From Sporolactobacillus mangiferae (GTDB taxonomy: Bacteria > Bacillota > Bacilli > Bacillales > Sporolactobacillaceae): a DNA stretch of 64,000 nt. The number at the start of each line of letters is the position of its first letter. The first letter of the stretch is position 1. The notes below the pieces were generated by a model. That model was not told where the DNA came from, ran no database searches, and saw nothing but the letters and a program-made list of their open reading frames with translations. Below are positions 39,810 to 53,717 of the stretch, piece after piece. The translations under genes and the position numbers were made by a program. The stretch is from contig NZ_JAMAST010000011.1 of assembly GCF_023336505.1 (NCBI RefSeq), positions 1-64,000 of the forward strand. The letters are read 5' to 3'.

Positions 39810-40991
39810 ATGCAAGAAGCTCAGGATACTCATCCAAGTACAACGCTTGCAATGGATTGTACCGTACAAAAAGACACACTTGTTGAAGCAGTAAGCCAAG
39901 TGATGAAAGCTATCTCGACAAAAACAACAATCCCCATTCTTACCGGTGTAAAAATGACTGCGGGTTTAGACGGTATCGTATTAACTGGCAGTAATTCAGA
40001 TATATCGATAAAATCGTTCATTCCATTAGAAGAAAATGGAAATGAAAATGCAGTGGTGCATACACCAGGCCAGATTGTTTTGCCATCGCGCCTCTTTTCC
40101 GAACTTGTACGCAAGCTTCCGGATGAAGAGATTCATATTCAAGTGGACAGCCGCCTGACTACAAAAATCGTTTCAGGTGCATCGGAATTCAGTTTGAACG
40201 GTCTTGACCCTGAAGAATATCCAAATCTACCTGTCATTGATGAACAGGATGTATTTAAGATACGTAAAGATCTGCTTAAAGATCTGATCCGCCAAACTGT
40301 TTATGCGGTTTCTGTAACTGAAACGCGACCAGTACTGACCGGTGTAAAATGGATGATTCAAAACGGACAGCTGGTTTGTGTGGCTACAGACAGTCATCGA
40401 CTTGCCCAGCGCTCCGTTCCCGTTGAAGAAGCTGAGGATTCTGCGATTCATACGCTTGTGATTCCGGGATCGAGCCTGAATGAACTATCCAAAATTCTTG
40501 ATGATGACGATGAACAAACAGTGGACATTGTCATGACTGCCAATCAGGTTCTTTTTAAAAGTCATAATGTCCAGTTTTATTCCCGCTTGCTGGACGGAAA
40601 CTATCCGGATACAAGCCGCTTGATTCCAACTGAAAGCAAAACGATCATTGAGCTCGGGACCAAGGCTTTTTATCATGCGATTGAGCGTGCTTCTCTGCTT
40701 GCGAAAGAGGAGAGAAACAATGTTGTAAAATTACGTGCGGAAAGCAGCCAAGTGGAAATTTCATCACAGTCACTCGAACTTGGACGGGTCTATGAAACGC
40801 TCAAGACTGAAAAATTTGACGGTGATCCGCTGCGTATCTCATTCAGTGCTAAATTCATGATGGACGCACTAAGCAAGATTGACGCACAAAATGTCCAGAT
40901 CCACTTCGTTGGACCGATGCGCCCCATCATTATCCGGCCAATCGGTGATGAAAATATATTAATGCTGATTCTGCCAATCCGAACATTCTGA
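39810..40991 (+). CDS. dnaN: DNA polymerase III beta sliding clamp
   Basis: 393 aa from ATG 39810; TTTGGAGG lies about 10 bases upstream, and an in-frame TTG at 39795 overlaps that ribosome site. Three clamp domains are recognisable (about 18-140, 145-265, 268-393), ending MRPIIIRPIGDENILMLILP. About 15 N-terminal residues precede the usual start of the fold (MDCTVQKDTL). The clamp tethers polymerases and many partners. Confidence 0.97.
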   Translation: MQEAQDTHPSTTLAMDCTVQKDTLVEAVSQVMKAISTKTTIPILTGVKMTAGLDGIVLTGSNSDISIKSFIPLEENGNENAVVHTPGQIVLPSRLFSELVRKLPDEEIHIQVDSRLTTKIVSGASEFSLNGLDPEEYPNLPVIDEQDVFKIRKDLLKDLIRQTVYAVSVTETRPVLTGVKWMIQNGQLVCVATDSHRLAQRSVPVEEAEDSAIHTLVIPGSSLNELSKILDDDDEQTVDIVMTANQVLFKSHNVQFYSRLLDGNYPDTSRLIPTESKTIIELGTKAFYHAIERASLLAKEERNNVVKLRAESSQVEISSQSLELGRVYETLKTEKFDGDPLRISFSAKFMMDALSKIDAQNVQIHFVGPMRPIIIRPIGDENILMLILPIRTF

Positions 40992-41043
40992 TCCGCAAGT
41001 GGCCAGAGTCCGCAGTATCTGGCATGCGTAGAAAAGAGGCAAA

Positions 41044-41268
41044 GTGTTGAAAACCATCAAGTTATATCCAGGTGAACCATTCATTACGCTTGGGCAGTTA
41101 TTGAAGCATGAAGGATTGATCCAGACCGGCGGAGAAGCCAAACATTATCTGGCTAATACCAAGGTATGGGTGAACAGTGAATTGGAAAACAGGCGGGGAA
41201 AAAAATTGCATGAAGGAGATCGAATCAAAATTGGCGATTCGTTTGAATTCATCATCGAAGCTCCGTAA
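41044..41268 (+). CDS. rlbA: S4-domain protein RlbA/YaaA
   Basis: 74 aa, starting GTG 41044 (a TTG one codon later is possible) after AAGAGG. An S4-type RNA-binding motif is present ([20 protein letters not shown] ... [13 protein letters not shown]). The gene always lies between dnaN and recF in Bacilli, and in B. subtilis it has been linked to ribosome biogenesis. Confidence 0.94.
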   Translation: MLKTIKLYPGEPFITLGQLLKHEGLIQTGGEAKHYLANTKVWVNSELENRRGKKLHEGDRIKIGDSFEFIIEAP

Positions 41269-41288
41269 CTCAGAGGGGGCACCCCACT

Positions 41289-42416
41289 GTGAAGCTTGAA
41301 TCGATTGAATTAGCGCACTACAGAAATTATGACAGCCTGCAGCTGTCTTTTTCTGACTCTGTGAACGTATTCTTAGGCGAGAATGCTCAGGGAAAAACAA
41401 ATTTACTTGAAGCAATCTATGTCCTGGCTATCGCCAAGTCGCCGCGAACGTCTCATGAAAAAGATTTAATCCAATGGGATCAAGATTATGGTAAAATAAA
41501 AGGGAGAATAACCAGACGCGCTCAATCTATACCGCTTGAATTGATCATTTCTCGCAAGGGCAAGAAAGCGAAAGCAAATCACATTGAAAAAAGAAGACTG
41601 AGTGAGTATGTCGGACTTTGCAATGTGGTGATGTTTGCTCCAGAAGATCTGAATCTGGTTAAAGGCAGTCCGGCAATCCGGCGACGATTTATTGACATGG
41701 AAATTGGTCAAATTGCGCCGGTTTATCTGCATGATTTGGGAGAATATCAGAAAGTTCTGCAGCAGAGAAATGCGCTGTTAAAAAAAGCAACCGGGAATTC
41801 AGAAAGCGGTGCAAGTCTGCTTGATATTTTAACGGAACGGCTGATCGCGCTCGCGGCGGAAATTGTTCAACGCCGATTGGTGTTTATTCGGCAGCTTAAC
41901 GAATGGGCAGAACCTATTCAGAAAGAGATCAGTAATGGCAGAGAGCATTTGTCAATCGTCTATCAGTCTTCGGTCTCGGGGGTATTAGATCTAGCTGATT
42001 CGTCAAAAATAAAAGAAGTTTATCAAACCATTTATGAACGACTGAAAAAAAGAGAATGGGAAAGAGGGACAACCTTGATCGGTCCTCATCGTGATGACCT
42101 GTGTTTTCTTGTCAATGACAAAGACGTACAGGCATTTGGTTCTCAAGGGCAACAGAGAACAGCCGCTTTATCCGTAAAACTGGCGGAAATTGAACTGATC
42201 AAACATGAGGTCGGTGAATATCCGATTCTCCTGCTTGATGATGTGTTAAGCGAATTGGACGATATTCGCAAAACACATTTGCTCAGTGCATTTCAGGAAA
42301 AAGTGCAGACATTTGTCACCACGACATCTGTTGAGGGACTTGACCACCGTTTGGTTGACCGTGCTGTGCTCTTTGAGATCAATCAGGGAAAGGCTGAGCG
42401 AGTGAAGCAGAACTGA
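41289..42416 (+). CDS. recF: DNA repair ATPase RecF
   Basis: 375 aa, GTG start 41289 behind AGAGGGGG. Walker A is [13 protein letters not shown], the ABC signature lies around [16 protein letters not shown], and Walker B is [15 protein letters not shown]. RecF with RecO and RecR loads RecA onto SSB-coated gaps. It overlaps no neighbour; rlbA ends 20 bases before. B. subtilis has remB between recF and gyrB, and no such gene is present here. Confidence 0.97.
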   Translation: MKLESIELAHYRNYDSLQLSFSDSVNVFLGENAQGKTNLLEAIYVLAIAKSPRTSHEKDLIQWDQDYGKIKGRITRRAQSIPLELIISRKGKKAKANHIEKRRLSEYVGLCNVVMFAPEDLNLVKGSPAIRRRFIDMEIGQIAPVYLHDLGEYQKVLQQRNALLKKATGNSESGASLLDILTERLIALAAEIVQRRLVFIRQLNEWAEPIQKEISNGREHLSIVYQSSVSGVLDLADSSKIKEVYQTIYERLKKREWERGTTLIGPHRDDLCFLVNDKDVQAFGSQGQQRTAALSVKLAEIELIKHEVGEYPILLLDDVLSELDDIRKTHLLSAFQEKVQTFVTTTSVEGLDHRLVDRAVLFEINQGKAERVKQN

Positions 42417-42434
42417 TCAGTTGCCCCCTTCTGA

Positions 42435-44432
<1,998 letters not shown>

Positions 44433-44464
44433 CCAGACGTTTGATTCAGTAAGGAGGAAGCAAA

Positions 44465-46927
44465 ATGGCAGAACAAGATGAACACCGGGTCAAACCGGTC
44501 AATATTGACAAGCAAATGCGTGATTCATTCTTGAGCTATGCGATGAGTGTCATCGTCAGCCGCGCGCTGCCCGATGTACGCGACGGATTGAAGCCCGTAC
44601 ACAGGCGCATTCTTTATGCCATGAATGAATTGGGGATTACATCAGACAAAGCATATAAGAAGTCAGCCAGAATTGTCGGCGAAGTGATCGGCAAGTACCA
44701 TCCGCATGGCGACGCGGCTGTTTATGATACGATGGTACGCATGGCTCAGGATTTCAGCTATCGCTATGAATTGGTTGATGGGCATGGCAACTTTGGTTCG
44801 GTTGATGGTGACCCGGCGGCGGCAATGCGGTATACAGAAGCACGCATGTCGAAAATATCCATGGAAATGGTCCGTGATATTCGTAAAGATACAATCGATT
44901 TTCAGCCCAACTACGATGATAACGAAGAGGAGCCACTGGTTTTACCTGCCCGCTTCCCTAACCTGCTCGTCAACGGGGCATCAGGTATTGCCGTTGGTAT
45001 GGCGACGAACATTCCTCCCCACCAATTAGGCGAAGTTGTTGATGCCGTACTTGCGCTGAGCAAAAATCCTGATCTCTCCATCGAGGAGCTCATGCACTAT
45101 ATTCCCGGCCCCGATTTTCCGACCGGTGGATTAATTTTAGGTCGTGAAGGCATTCGCCGTGCCTATCGGACGGGCCGCGGTTCGATTATTGTTCGCGCGA
45201 AAGTAGAAATTGAAGAAAACGCAAATGGAAAACAGACGATTGTTGTTACTGAACTTCCTTATCAGGTAAATAAGGCAAAACTGATTGAGCGAATTGCAGA
45301 ATTGGCGCGTGATAAGCGAATTGAAGGCATTACGGATTTGCGTGATGAATCTGACCGCCAGGGGATGCGTGTGATCATTGAAGTCCGTCGTGATACGAAT
45401 GCCAATGTGCTGCTGAATAATCTGTATAAGCATACGGGTCTGCAGACAAGCTTCGGCATTAATATGCTGGCGCTTGTTGACGGTCGCCCGCGTATCCTGA
45501 CACTTAAAGAATGCCTGCATTATTATCTGGAACATCAGGAAACAGTGATTCGCCGTCGGACAGCCTTTGAATTGAAAAAAGCCGAGGCACGGGCGCATAT
45601 TCTTGAAGGATTGCGCATCGCTCTGGATCACTTGGATGAAGTCATTTCATTGATCAGGCATTCGGAGACGGCGGACATTGCCCGCCAGGGATTGATGGAC
45701 AACTTTTCGTTGACCGAAATTCAGGCACAGGCAATTTTGGATATGCGTCTGCAGCGTCTGACTGGTCTGGAACGTGAGAAAATCGAGCAGGAATATGCAG
45801 AACTGGTTAAGAGAATTTCTGAATTGAAGGCAATCCTTGCTGACGAGCAGAAAGTACTGCATATCATTCGCAAAGAGCTGCGTGAGATTAAAGAAAAATA
45901 CAATGACATCCGGCGAACGGAAATTACGGTTGGTGACGATTTAATTGAGGACGAAGATCTGATTGAACGCGAAGATATTGTCATCACAGTTTCCCATAAT
46001 GGCTATGTCAAACGGATGCCGGTTAATACGTATCGGAGCCAGAACAGAGGCGGCCGCGGGGTTCAGGGCATGAACACAAATGAAAATGATTTTGTCGAGC
46101 ATTTGTTTCAGACCAATACGCATCACCACATTCTGTTCTTTACGAATAAGGGACGTGTCTACCAGCTGAAAGGATACCAGATTCCTGAGTTTGGAAGGAC
46201 GGCAAAGGGAATACCGATTATTAACCTGATTCAGATTGAGAAGGACGAATTCATTACCACGTTCTTCCCTGTCGAAAATTTTGATGAAAAGCATTACCTT
46301 GTTTTCCTGACAAAGAACGGAATTACGAAACGTTCACCTCTTTCTGATTTTGCGAATATACGCAAAACCGGTTTATTTGCAATTACTGTACGTGATGAAG
46401 ATGAATTAATTGCCGTTCGTCTGACCGATGGCACGCGTGATATCATCGTTGGAACAAAGAACGGGATGGCCATCCGTTATCATGAAACCGATGTGCGCGC
46501 AATGGGCCGCACCGCGGCAGGCGTCAAGGCGATGACACTGGATGAGGGCGATACGGTGGTCGGCATGGGTATTGCTGATGATCATATGGACGTTTTGATC
46601 GTGACGAAGAATGGATTTGGCAAACGCACCGCATGTGATGAATACCGCCCTCAGTCACGCGGCGGTAAGGGTCTGAAAACCTGCAACGTTACAGAAAAGA
46701 ATGGTGAACTGATCGCACTCCGTACGGTTGAAGAATCTGAGGATATTATGATTATCACCGCAAATGGAGTGATTATTCGCATGCCGGTATCCGGAATATC
46801 CAAACTCGGAAGAAATACCATGGGTGTGACCTTGATCCGTGTTGATGACGGAGACAGTGTTTCCACGGTTGCGCGAATACAAAATAATGACAATAATGAC
46901 ATGGAAGACGAGGAAACTGAGGAATAA
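44465..46927 (+). CDS. gyrA: DNA gyrase subunit A
   Basis: 820 aa, preceded by AAGGAGGAAGC. The winged-helix breakage-reunion domain has the catalytic Tyr in [12 protein letters not shown]. The C-terminal beta-pinwheel (about 500-810) carries the GyrA-box [10 protein letters not shown] (about residue 532), and the tail is acidic. The quinolone-determining loop reads [11 protein letters not shown], so residue 84 is Ala where E. coli and B. subtilis have Ser; Asp88 is kept. No rRNA operon follows, unlike in B. subtilis. Confidence 0.98.
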   Translation: MAEQDEHRVKPVNIDKQMRDSFLSYAMSVIVSRALPDVRDGLKPVHRRILYAMNELGITSDKAYKKSARIVGEVIGKYHPHGDAAVYDTMVRMAQDFSYRYELVDGHGNFGSVDGDPAAAMRYTEARMSKISMEMVRDIRKDTIDFQPNYDDNEEEPLVLPARFPNLLVNGASGIAVGMATNIPPHQLGEVVDAVLALSKNPDLSIEELMHYIPGPDFPTGGLILGREGIRRAYRTGRGSIIVRAKVEIEENANGKQTIVVTELPYQVNKAKLIERIAELARDKRIEGITDLRDESDRQGMRVIIEVRRDTNANVLLNNLYKHTGLQTSFGINMLALVDGRPRILTLKECLHYYLEHQETVIRRRTAFELKKAEARAHILEGLRIALDHLDEVISLIRHSETADIARQGLMDNFSLTEIQAQAILDMRLQRLTGLEREKIEQEYAELVKRISELKAILADEQKVLHIIRKELREIKEKYNDIRRTEITVGDDLIEDEDLIEREDIVITVSHNGYVKRMPVNTYRSQNRGGRGVQGMNTNENDFVEHLFQTNTHHHILFFTNKGRVYQLKGYQIPEFGRTAKGIPIINLIQIEKDEFITTFFPVENFDEKHYLVFLTKNGITKRSPLSDFANIRKTGLFAITVRDEDELIAVRLTDGTRDIIVGTKNGMAIRYHETDVRAMGRTAAGVKAMTLDEGDTVVGMGIADDHMDVLIVTKNGFGKRTACDEYRPQSRGGKGLKTCNVTEKNGELIALRTVEESEDIMIITANGVIIRMPVSGISKLGRNTMGVTLIRVDDGDSVSTVARIQNNDNNDMEDEETEE

Positions 46928-46962
46928 ATGAAGTGTATATAGCCGAAAGATGAGGTGGAGCA

Positions 46963-48048
46963 ATGATGATCGTCAATGTCGACGAACTGACTGCAGGTTG
47001 CGTCTTGTGCAGAGATGTCTTTTCCAAATCATTAAAACCATTGATTAAATCAGGAACAGTTCTCAATGAGACACATATTGAGTTTCTTAAAGCGTTTTTG
47101 ATCACTCATGTCGATGCGGAACAATTGAAGCGTCCCTCCAGACGCAAAGCTGCAGCACCTGAAAAGAAACAGGCAGCAAAACCAAAACCATCTTCGGCAT
47201 CAGAAAGTGTACATGCATATAGTCCTCAGGATGAAAAATACCGATACGCTGTAAAAGATTACCGTCATTTTTTTCAGCACTGGCAATCGGGAGAAGGGGT
47301 TTCGATTGGTGATTTCCGATCGGCAATGATCCCAGTGATCTCAAGCATTCTTGATGAACCGACGTGGCTGGCCTCCTTTTTCATCACTCATAAAAGAGCC
47401 TACGATCTTGCAGAGCGAAGCGTTCTTTTCGGGATTCTGGCTGCTTTTATTGCAAAACGCTTTAAATTCAGTTCCGGTGATATTAATCAGTTCGGACTTG
47501 CGGGCATGCTGGCAGATTGCGGTCTGGCCAAGTTACCTCCCTCATTGCTCGGTAAACATGAACTGGCCGGTGATGAAGTAAGACTGTTTAAACGCCATGT
47601 CGTTGACAGCTACAAGATGCTTAAAGGGATTCAGACATTGAAAGACGAGACGCTCATTGCGATCATTCAGCATCACGAGTGTGAGGATGGAAGTGGATAC
47701 CCGCTGAATATTGAAGGTTCACAGTCTCATTTAAATGGTAAACTACTGGCTGTCTGCGACCGTTTTCTGACGCAGACAGCCATGGAAGCTTCCGGAAATG
47801 TACCTTTGATCCTTGAACATCTGCGTACAGCGTCTTATGGAAAATTATCCCGATTTGTTCTTGAGAAGTTCTGTTATGAACTGATGACTTTATTTGTTGG
47901 CATGCAGGTGCAGCTTTCTGACGGTATGTCCGGAGAAGTCACTTTTATACCTGTTAAAGATCCAATGCATCCAATCATTCACCTGACAGATAATCGCGTC
48001 ATTCCTTTAACTGAGAACAGTTCCGTTTTCATTGAATCTTTTCTATGA
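46963..48048 (+). CDS. HD-GYP-type protein with degenerate metal site
   Basis: 361 aa, ATG 46963 with GAGGTGGAG upstream. A conserved N-terminal module (1-55, NVDELTAGCVLCRDVF) and a lysine/alanine-rich linker lead to an HD-GYP domain (about 130-330). The HHE and GYP parts are intact (QHHECEDGSGYP, 237-247). However, the usual HD of LLHDIGK is LADCGLAK (Ala184-Asp185), and the upstream HS is ER. The domain type hydrolyses cyclic di-GMP, but these losses suggest an altered or regulatory role. It lies 35 bases after gyrA. Confidence 0.85.
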   Translation: MMIVNVDELTAGCVLCRDVFSKSLKPLIKSGTVLNETHIEFLKAFLITHVDAEQLKRPSRRKAAAPEKKQAAKPKPSSASESVHAYSPQDEKYRYAVKDYRHFFQHWQSGEGVSIGDFRSAMIPVISSILDEPTWLASFFITHKRAYDLAERSVLFGILAAFIAKRFKFSSGDINQFGLAGMLADCGLAKLPPSLLGKHELAGDEVRLFKRHVVDSYKMLKGIQTLKDETLIAIIQHHECEDGSGYPLNIEGSQSHLNGKLLAVCDRFLTQTAMEASGNVPLILEHLRTASYGKLSRFVLEKFCYELMTLFVGMQVQLSDGMSGEVTFIPVKDPMHPIIHLTDNRVIPLTENSSVFIESFL

Positions 48049-48234
48049 GAAGCGCTATGAAAATTGGAAAAACAATACACTGCGCATGGGATAAAATCAG
48101 TCTATAATAATTAGGTATTCCTCGGGCATGCCCGGCGGCAGGCAGTTGACTATTATTAGAAAAATTCAACTTCATCTCGTATTCTTGACAGTGGCTGATG
48201 CACTTGTTAAGCTATCAATAAAATTTTCGGATAG

Positions 48235-49737
<1,503 letters not shown>

Positions 49738-49964
49738 AAAATAATCTTGAATTCCATCAAAATAAATCAAGCAGAAGTCGAGACGGCATTGTATCGCCTC
49801 GGTTTTCTATGTTTGTCAGAAAGTATAAAATTTCAGCAGAATTAAAGGGATATGGGCAAACCAATGTTTTTCTCGCACAAATGGATAAAGATCAGAGAAA
49901 GCTGGTTTGCATCCAGAAATTTACCTGGTTGAGGCGGTATGAGAATTTTTCGGGGGTGTAGGGG

Positions 49965-51311
49965 TTGAATTTTATCATTAAACGCAGGTGCTTTGCGACT
50001 TTGGGAATGGCATTTATCCTTGCTTTGGCGCTGGTACTTCAAGTGCCGTTTGCTTCCAAAGCAGAGGCAGCTGCGGATCCGCTGGGAGTAAAAGCCAAGT
50101 CAGCGATTCTCATTGATTTTAACAGCGGGCAGATTTTATATGAGAAAAATGCGGATAAAGTTTATCCGCCGGCCAGTATGACCAAAATGATGACCGAGTA
50201 TTTAGTGATGCAGGCACTCCACGCCAAAAAAATTACCTGGGATACCAAAGTGTCAATCAGCGATTATGCTTATCAGGTTTCTCAAAATCGTTCATTTTCG
50301 AATGTACCGTTAAAGAAAGATTATCAGTATACAGTTCGAGAGCTATACGAAGCGATGGCGATTTATTCTGCTAACGGCGCGACTATTGCATTGGCAGAAA
50401 AAGTAGGCGGTACAGAAAAGAACTTCGTAGACTTAATGAATAAGACCGCCAAGAAGTTCGATATGACTCATGCGCAATACATTAACAGTTCGGGACTTGA
50501 AAATGTAGACTTAGGCAAATTTGCACCATATGGTGATGCGAATGGAAGCAACAAACTGTCAGCGCGTGATATTGCAAAGCTGGCTTATCATATTATCCAT
50601 GATTATCCGGAAGCACTGCAGATTTCAAAAATCCCGCTCAAAAATTTTACTGCTGGTGTTGATGCACCGATACAAATGGTTAACTGGAATTACATGTTAC
50701 CTGGTTTTGGTGAAAATATGGCAAAGTTCACGTATGACGGCGTGGATGGATTAAAGACAGGGCACACGGATCTGGCTGGATACTGCTTTACAGGAACGGT
50801 TAACCGCGACGGGCACCGTCTGATCAGCGTTGTTATGGGGACAAGCTCAGACGCGCAGCGCTTTGAGCAAACACGTGCGCTCTTTGATTACGGGTATCAG
50901 CAGTTTACCGAGAAGACCATTGCAAAGAAAAACCAGGTGATTAAGGGCCAGAAGGCAGTGTCTGTTCATAATGGCAAGAAAGATCAGGTAGCAGTCGCAT
51001 TTGGTGCTGCATACAAGACATCGATTGCTAGTGGTGAACAAGTATCCTCTGATTATAAAGTTGTGCTTAATCGCTCAAAGCTTAATAAAGACAGCTCACT
51101 TGAGGCACCTGTAAAGAAAGGTGAAAAGATTGGCTATGTAACAATCTCACCAAAAGGCAAGTCACAATATGGCTATTTATACAATGACAACAACAAGATA
51201 CCGGTTGTCGCAGCCGAACAGGTCGATCGCAGCAACTGGTTTGTTCGTCTATTTAAAGGAATCGGCAGCCTTTTTGGGTCAATTTTCTCGTGGATTGCAG
51301 GGCTTTTTTAA
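49965..51311 (+). CDS. dacA: D-alanyl-D-alanine carboxypeptidase DacA (PBP5)
   Basis: 448 aa with TTG start at 49965 behind CGGGGGTG. The signal peptide (1-35) ends KAEAAA. Penicillin-binding motifs are SMTK (Ser71-Lys74), SAN (135-137) and KTG (264-266). The beta-rich domain (about 300-400) and the C-terminal amphipathic membrane anchor RLFKGIGSLFGSIFSWIAGLF (425-448 region) are typical. It trims stem pentapeptides of peptidoglycan. It follows guaB as in B. subtilis. Confidence 0.97.
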   Translation: MNFIIKRRCFATLGMAFILALALVLQVPFASKAEAAADPLGVKAKSAILIDFNSGQILYEKNADKVYPPASMTKMMTEYLVMQALHAKKITWDTKVSISDYAYQVSQNRSFSNVPLKKDYQYTVRELYEAMAIYSANGATIALAEKVGGTEKNFVDLMNKTAKKFDMTHAQYINSSGLENVDLGKFAPYGDANGSNKLSARDIAKLAYHIIHDYPEALQISKIPLKNFTAGVDAPIQMVNWNYMLPGFGENMAKFTYDGVDGLKTGHTDLAGYCFTGTVNRDGHRLISVVMGTSSDAQRFEQTRALFDYGYQQFTEKTIAKKNQVIKGQKAVSVHNGKKDQVAVAFGAAYKTSIASGEQVSSDYKVVLNRSKLNKDSSLEAPVKKGEKIGYVTISPKGKSQYGYLYNDNNKIPVVAAEQVDRSNWFVRLFKGIGSLFGSIFSWIAGLF

Positions 51312-51344
51312 GCCAGTGTATTAAATTGAATCAGATCAGACAGA

Positions 51345-51371
51345 AAAGCCGGGAGAGATTTCCCGGCTTTT
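51345..51371 (+). terminator. Terminator of dacA
   Basis: AAAGCCGGGA-GAGAT-TTCCCGGCTTTT with a short T-run. A terminator-junction repeat copy begins eight bases later. Confidence 0.88.
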
Positions 51372-51378
51372 CAGCAGG

Positions 51379-51480
51379 TAAAGAAAGTATAAGATTTTAG
51401 CTAAGCATAAAAGTGTAAGCCAGATACGAAAGCGTGAGATACCAGCGGGATCCCGCAGATTCCGGCGTGTCCGTCAGATA
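51379..51480 (+). repeat. Terminator-junction repeat, copy 7 (fragment)
   Basis: TAAAGAAAGTATAAGATTTT, then AGCTAAGCATAAAAGTGTAA and CCAGATACGAAAGCG, match copy 3 (about 10.8 kb) in the same orientation relative to the preceding terminator. From 51480 to 51780 I see only a loose GGGGAC/GTCCCC pairing and no gene. Confidence 0.8.
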
Positions 51481-51802
51481 CAAGATCTACGGCAAAGGAT
51501 CAGGCCTAGCCAAGTTTTAAAACATGAACCTTTGCCATAGTGGAAATGGATACTTTATCTGTATTGATCAATTATTCAGCAGGCTGCACGACGTAAAAAG
51601 TCTGTACTTTTCGTACATGGGGACGGGTCTGTTTCTGTGCCAGATTTGAGAAGCGGTTCGATCACATACTGCGAACGGCTGCATAGTCCCCATTGCCAGC
51701 CATATGAAAAGAAAAAAGAACCCATTTATACGTATTTATTTACTTGGTTTTATTGTACACTATAGATACTAAAAAATAGAATTGAAAGATTTTGGAGGGA
51801 TT

Positions 51803-52690
51803 ATGGTGGTACAGAAAGGTACGGAACGTGTCAAACGCGGTATGGCGGAAATGCAAAAGGGCGGCGTGATCATGGATGTGGTTAATGCCGAGCAGGCGAA
51901 AATTGCTGAGGAGGCCGGTGCTACAGCCGTTATGGCTCTGGAACGAGTTCCTTCTGATATTCGGAAAGCCGGTGGTGTTGCCCGCATGGCGGATCCGACA
52001 ATCGTTGAGCAGGTTCAAAATGCAGTTTCGATTCCAGTGATGGCGAAAGCGAGAATCGGTCATATTGTCGAAGCACGTGTGCTTGAGGCAATGAAAGTGG
52101 ATTATATTGATGAGAGTGAAGTACTGACTCCGGCAGATGACGTCTTTCATATAGATAAGAAAGCTTTTACGGTTCCTTTTGTTTGTGGTTGCCGTGATCT
52201 TGGCGAAGCAGCGCGTAGAATCGGTGAAGGTGCGGCGATGCTGCGGACGAAGGGTGAACCAGGAACGGGGAATATTGTTGAGGCTGTGCGCCATATGCGT
52301 CTTGTGAACAGCCAGGTGCGCAAAGTCGTTGCCATGTCCCCTGATGAACTGATGGTGTATGCAAAAGAGCTCGGAGCGCCTTATGAAATCCTTTTACAAA
52401 TTAAAGAGGCCGGTCGTCTTCCGGTGGTCAATTTTGCAGCCGGTGGTGTTGCAACTCCGGCAGATGCGGCATTAATGATGGAGCTTGGTGCTGACGGCGT
52501 ATTTGTCGGTTCAGGTATTTTTAAATCAGAGAATCCCGCAAAGTTTGCACGCTCAATTGTTGAAGCAACGACCTACTACCAGGACTATGAGCGTATCGCA
52601 GAACTCTCCAAAGGCATCGGAACGCCCATGAAGGGTATTGATATGAGCCATCTTGGGCCTGCGGAACGTATGCAGGATCGCGGAATTTAA
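51803..52690 (+). CDS. pdxS: Pyridoxal 5'-phosphate synthase, PdxS subunit
   Basis: 295 aa from ATG 51803 behind TTGGAGGGA. The barrel with [30 protein letters not shown] (catalytic Lys) and [20 protein letters not shown] is complete. PdxS joins ribose 5-phosphate, glyceraldehyde 3-phosphate and ammonia from PdxT to make PLP. pdxT follows after 12 bases. Confidence 0.98.
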   Translation: MVVQKGTERVKRGMAEMQKGGVIMDVVNAEQAKIAEEAGATAVMALERVPSDIRKAGGVARMADPTIVEQVQNAVSIPVMAKARIGHIVEARVLEAMKVDYIDESEVLTPADDVFHIDKKAFTVPFVCGCRDLGEAARRIGEGAAMLRTKGEPGTGNIVEAVRHMRLVNSQVRKVVAMSPDELMVYAKELGAPYEILLQIKEAGRLPVVNFAAGGVATPADAALMMELGADGVFVGSGIFKSENPAKFARSIVEATTYYQDYERIAELSKGIGTPMKGIDMSHLGPAERMQDRGI

Positions 52691-52702
52691 GGAGGAACTG
52701 AT

Positions 52703-53278
52703 ATGTCTGTCCGAATCGGTGTGCTTGCGCTTCAGGGTGCAGTCAGTGAACATGTCCGTGCACTTGAAAATTCAGGAGCACAGGTTTCTCTCGTGAAAGA
52801 CGCGCGTGATTTAGCCGGACTAAGTGGTCTGGTACTGCCAGGCGGCGAAAGCACAATGATGCGCAAGCTTATGGATCGTTATGGCCTTTTTGAGGCGGTG
52901 CAGCAATTTGCGGAGCAAAAGCCTGTATTTGGCACATGCGCAGGATTAATCTTAATGGCAAAACAGATCGAAGGAAGAAAAGGACCGCACCTGGCACTTC
53001 TGGACATTGATGTGAAGCGAAATGCCTTTGGACGTCAGGTCGACAGCTTTGAAGCTGAGCTTTCCATTAAAGGAGTCAGTGAAGCATATACAGGTGTATT
53101 CATTCGTGCTCCTTACGTCAAAAGTGCAGGTAAAAATGTAGAGGTGCTGGCGACTTTTGAAGGGCACATTGTTGCCTGCAGGCAAGGACGTTATCTTGCC
53201 TGCGCCTTTCATCCGGAATTAACGGATAATCCGGCACTGCATCGTTATTTTGTTGACCTGGTGAACGCGTATCAATAA
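52703..53278 (+). CDS. pdxT: Pyridoxal 5'-phosphate synthase, PdxT glutaminase
   Basis: 191 aa, with AAGGAGG upstream. A class I glutamine amidotransferase fold: LPGGESTMM, nucleophile Cys in GTCAGLILM, and His/Glu in the C-terminal CAFHPELT. It supplies ammonia to PdxS in the 12+12 complex. Confidence 0.98.
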   Translation: MSVRIGVLALQGAVSEHVRALENSGAQVSLVKDARDLAGLSGLVLPGGESTMMRKLMDRYGLFEAVQQFAEQKPVFGTCAGLILMAKQIEGRKGPHLALLDIDVKRNAFGRQVDSFEAELSIKGVSEAYTGVFIRAPYVKSAGKNVEVLATFEGHIVACRQGRYLACAFHPELTDNPALHRYFVDLVNAYQ

Positions 53279-53318
53279 CCGCTTGCTTTTTTAAAAACAG
53301 TAGTGTATTTTTTATACT

Positions 53319-53377
53319 ATAAGAAAGCTAAAATTCAGCGGACTTGGCTGAGGCGGGTTTTCGAATAGTATAAGTCA
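53319..53377 (+). repeat. Terminator-junction repeat, copy 8 (end fragment)
   Basis: TACTATAAGAAAGCTAAAAT followed by TTCAGCGGACTTGGC resembles the start of copies 1 and 6. A T-rich tract precedes it, but I see no clear hairpin, so this copy is the exception to the terminator rule. Confidence 0.6.
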
Positions 53378-53394
53378 ATCTTTTAATGCTTGAT

Positions 53395-53613
53395 GACAGG
53401 AATAAGTAACCTTTTTTCCTTGCATAGAGAGCCGTACATTGGTGGAATGCGGTGAAGGGATTAAGGCGATTCCATCCTTGAGAGACGAATTGGCAGTATA
53501 CCAATTGCGCGGATCATAACCGTTATCAATGGCTTAAGCGGCTGGCAGACTTTCATGCCGGCAATTTGGGTGGCAACGCGGGTTCATCTCGTCCCTTTTT
53601 GACAGGGACGAGA
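53395..53613 (+). promoter_or_regulatory. T-box riboswitch (serine)
   Basis: TTGGGTGGCAACGCGGGT (about 53566-53583) is the T-box sequence. Stem I begins near AGAGAGCCG, and TCC at 53471-53473 is a candidate Ser specifier. The terminator ATCTCGTCCCT ... AGGGACGAGAT (53586-53613) is followed by TTTTGTTTTTT. It sits 100 bases upstream of serS. Confidence 0.9.
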
Positions 53614-53717
53614 TTTTTGTTTTTTGCCTTGCCAAAGACATTGTTGATCTTTGTGCACAGCCAGGAATAAGGGCAGAAAGCATGGATAAAGCAGTATTTG
53701 ATTAGGAGGAAAAAAAG

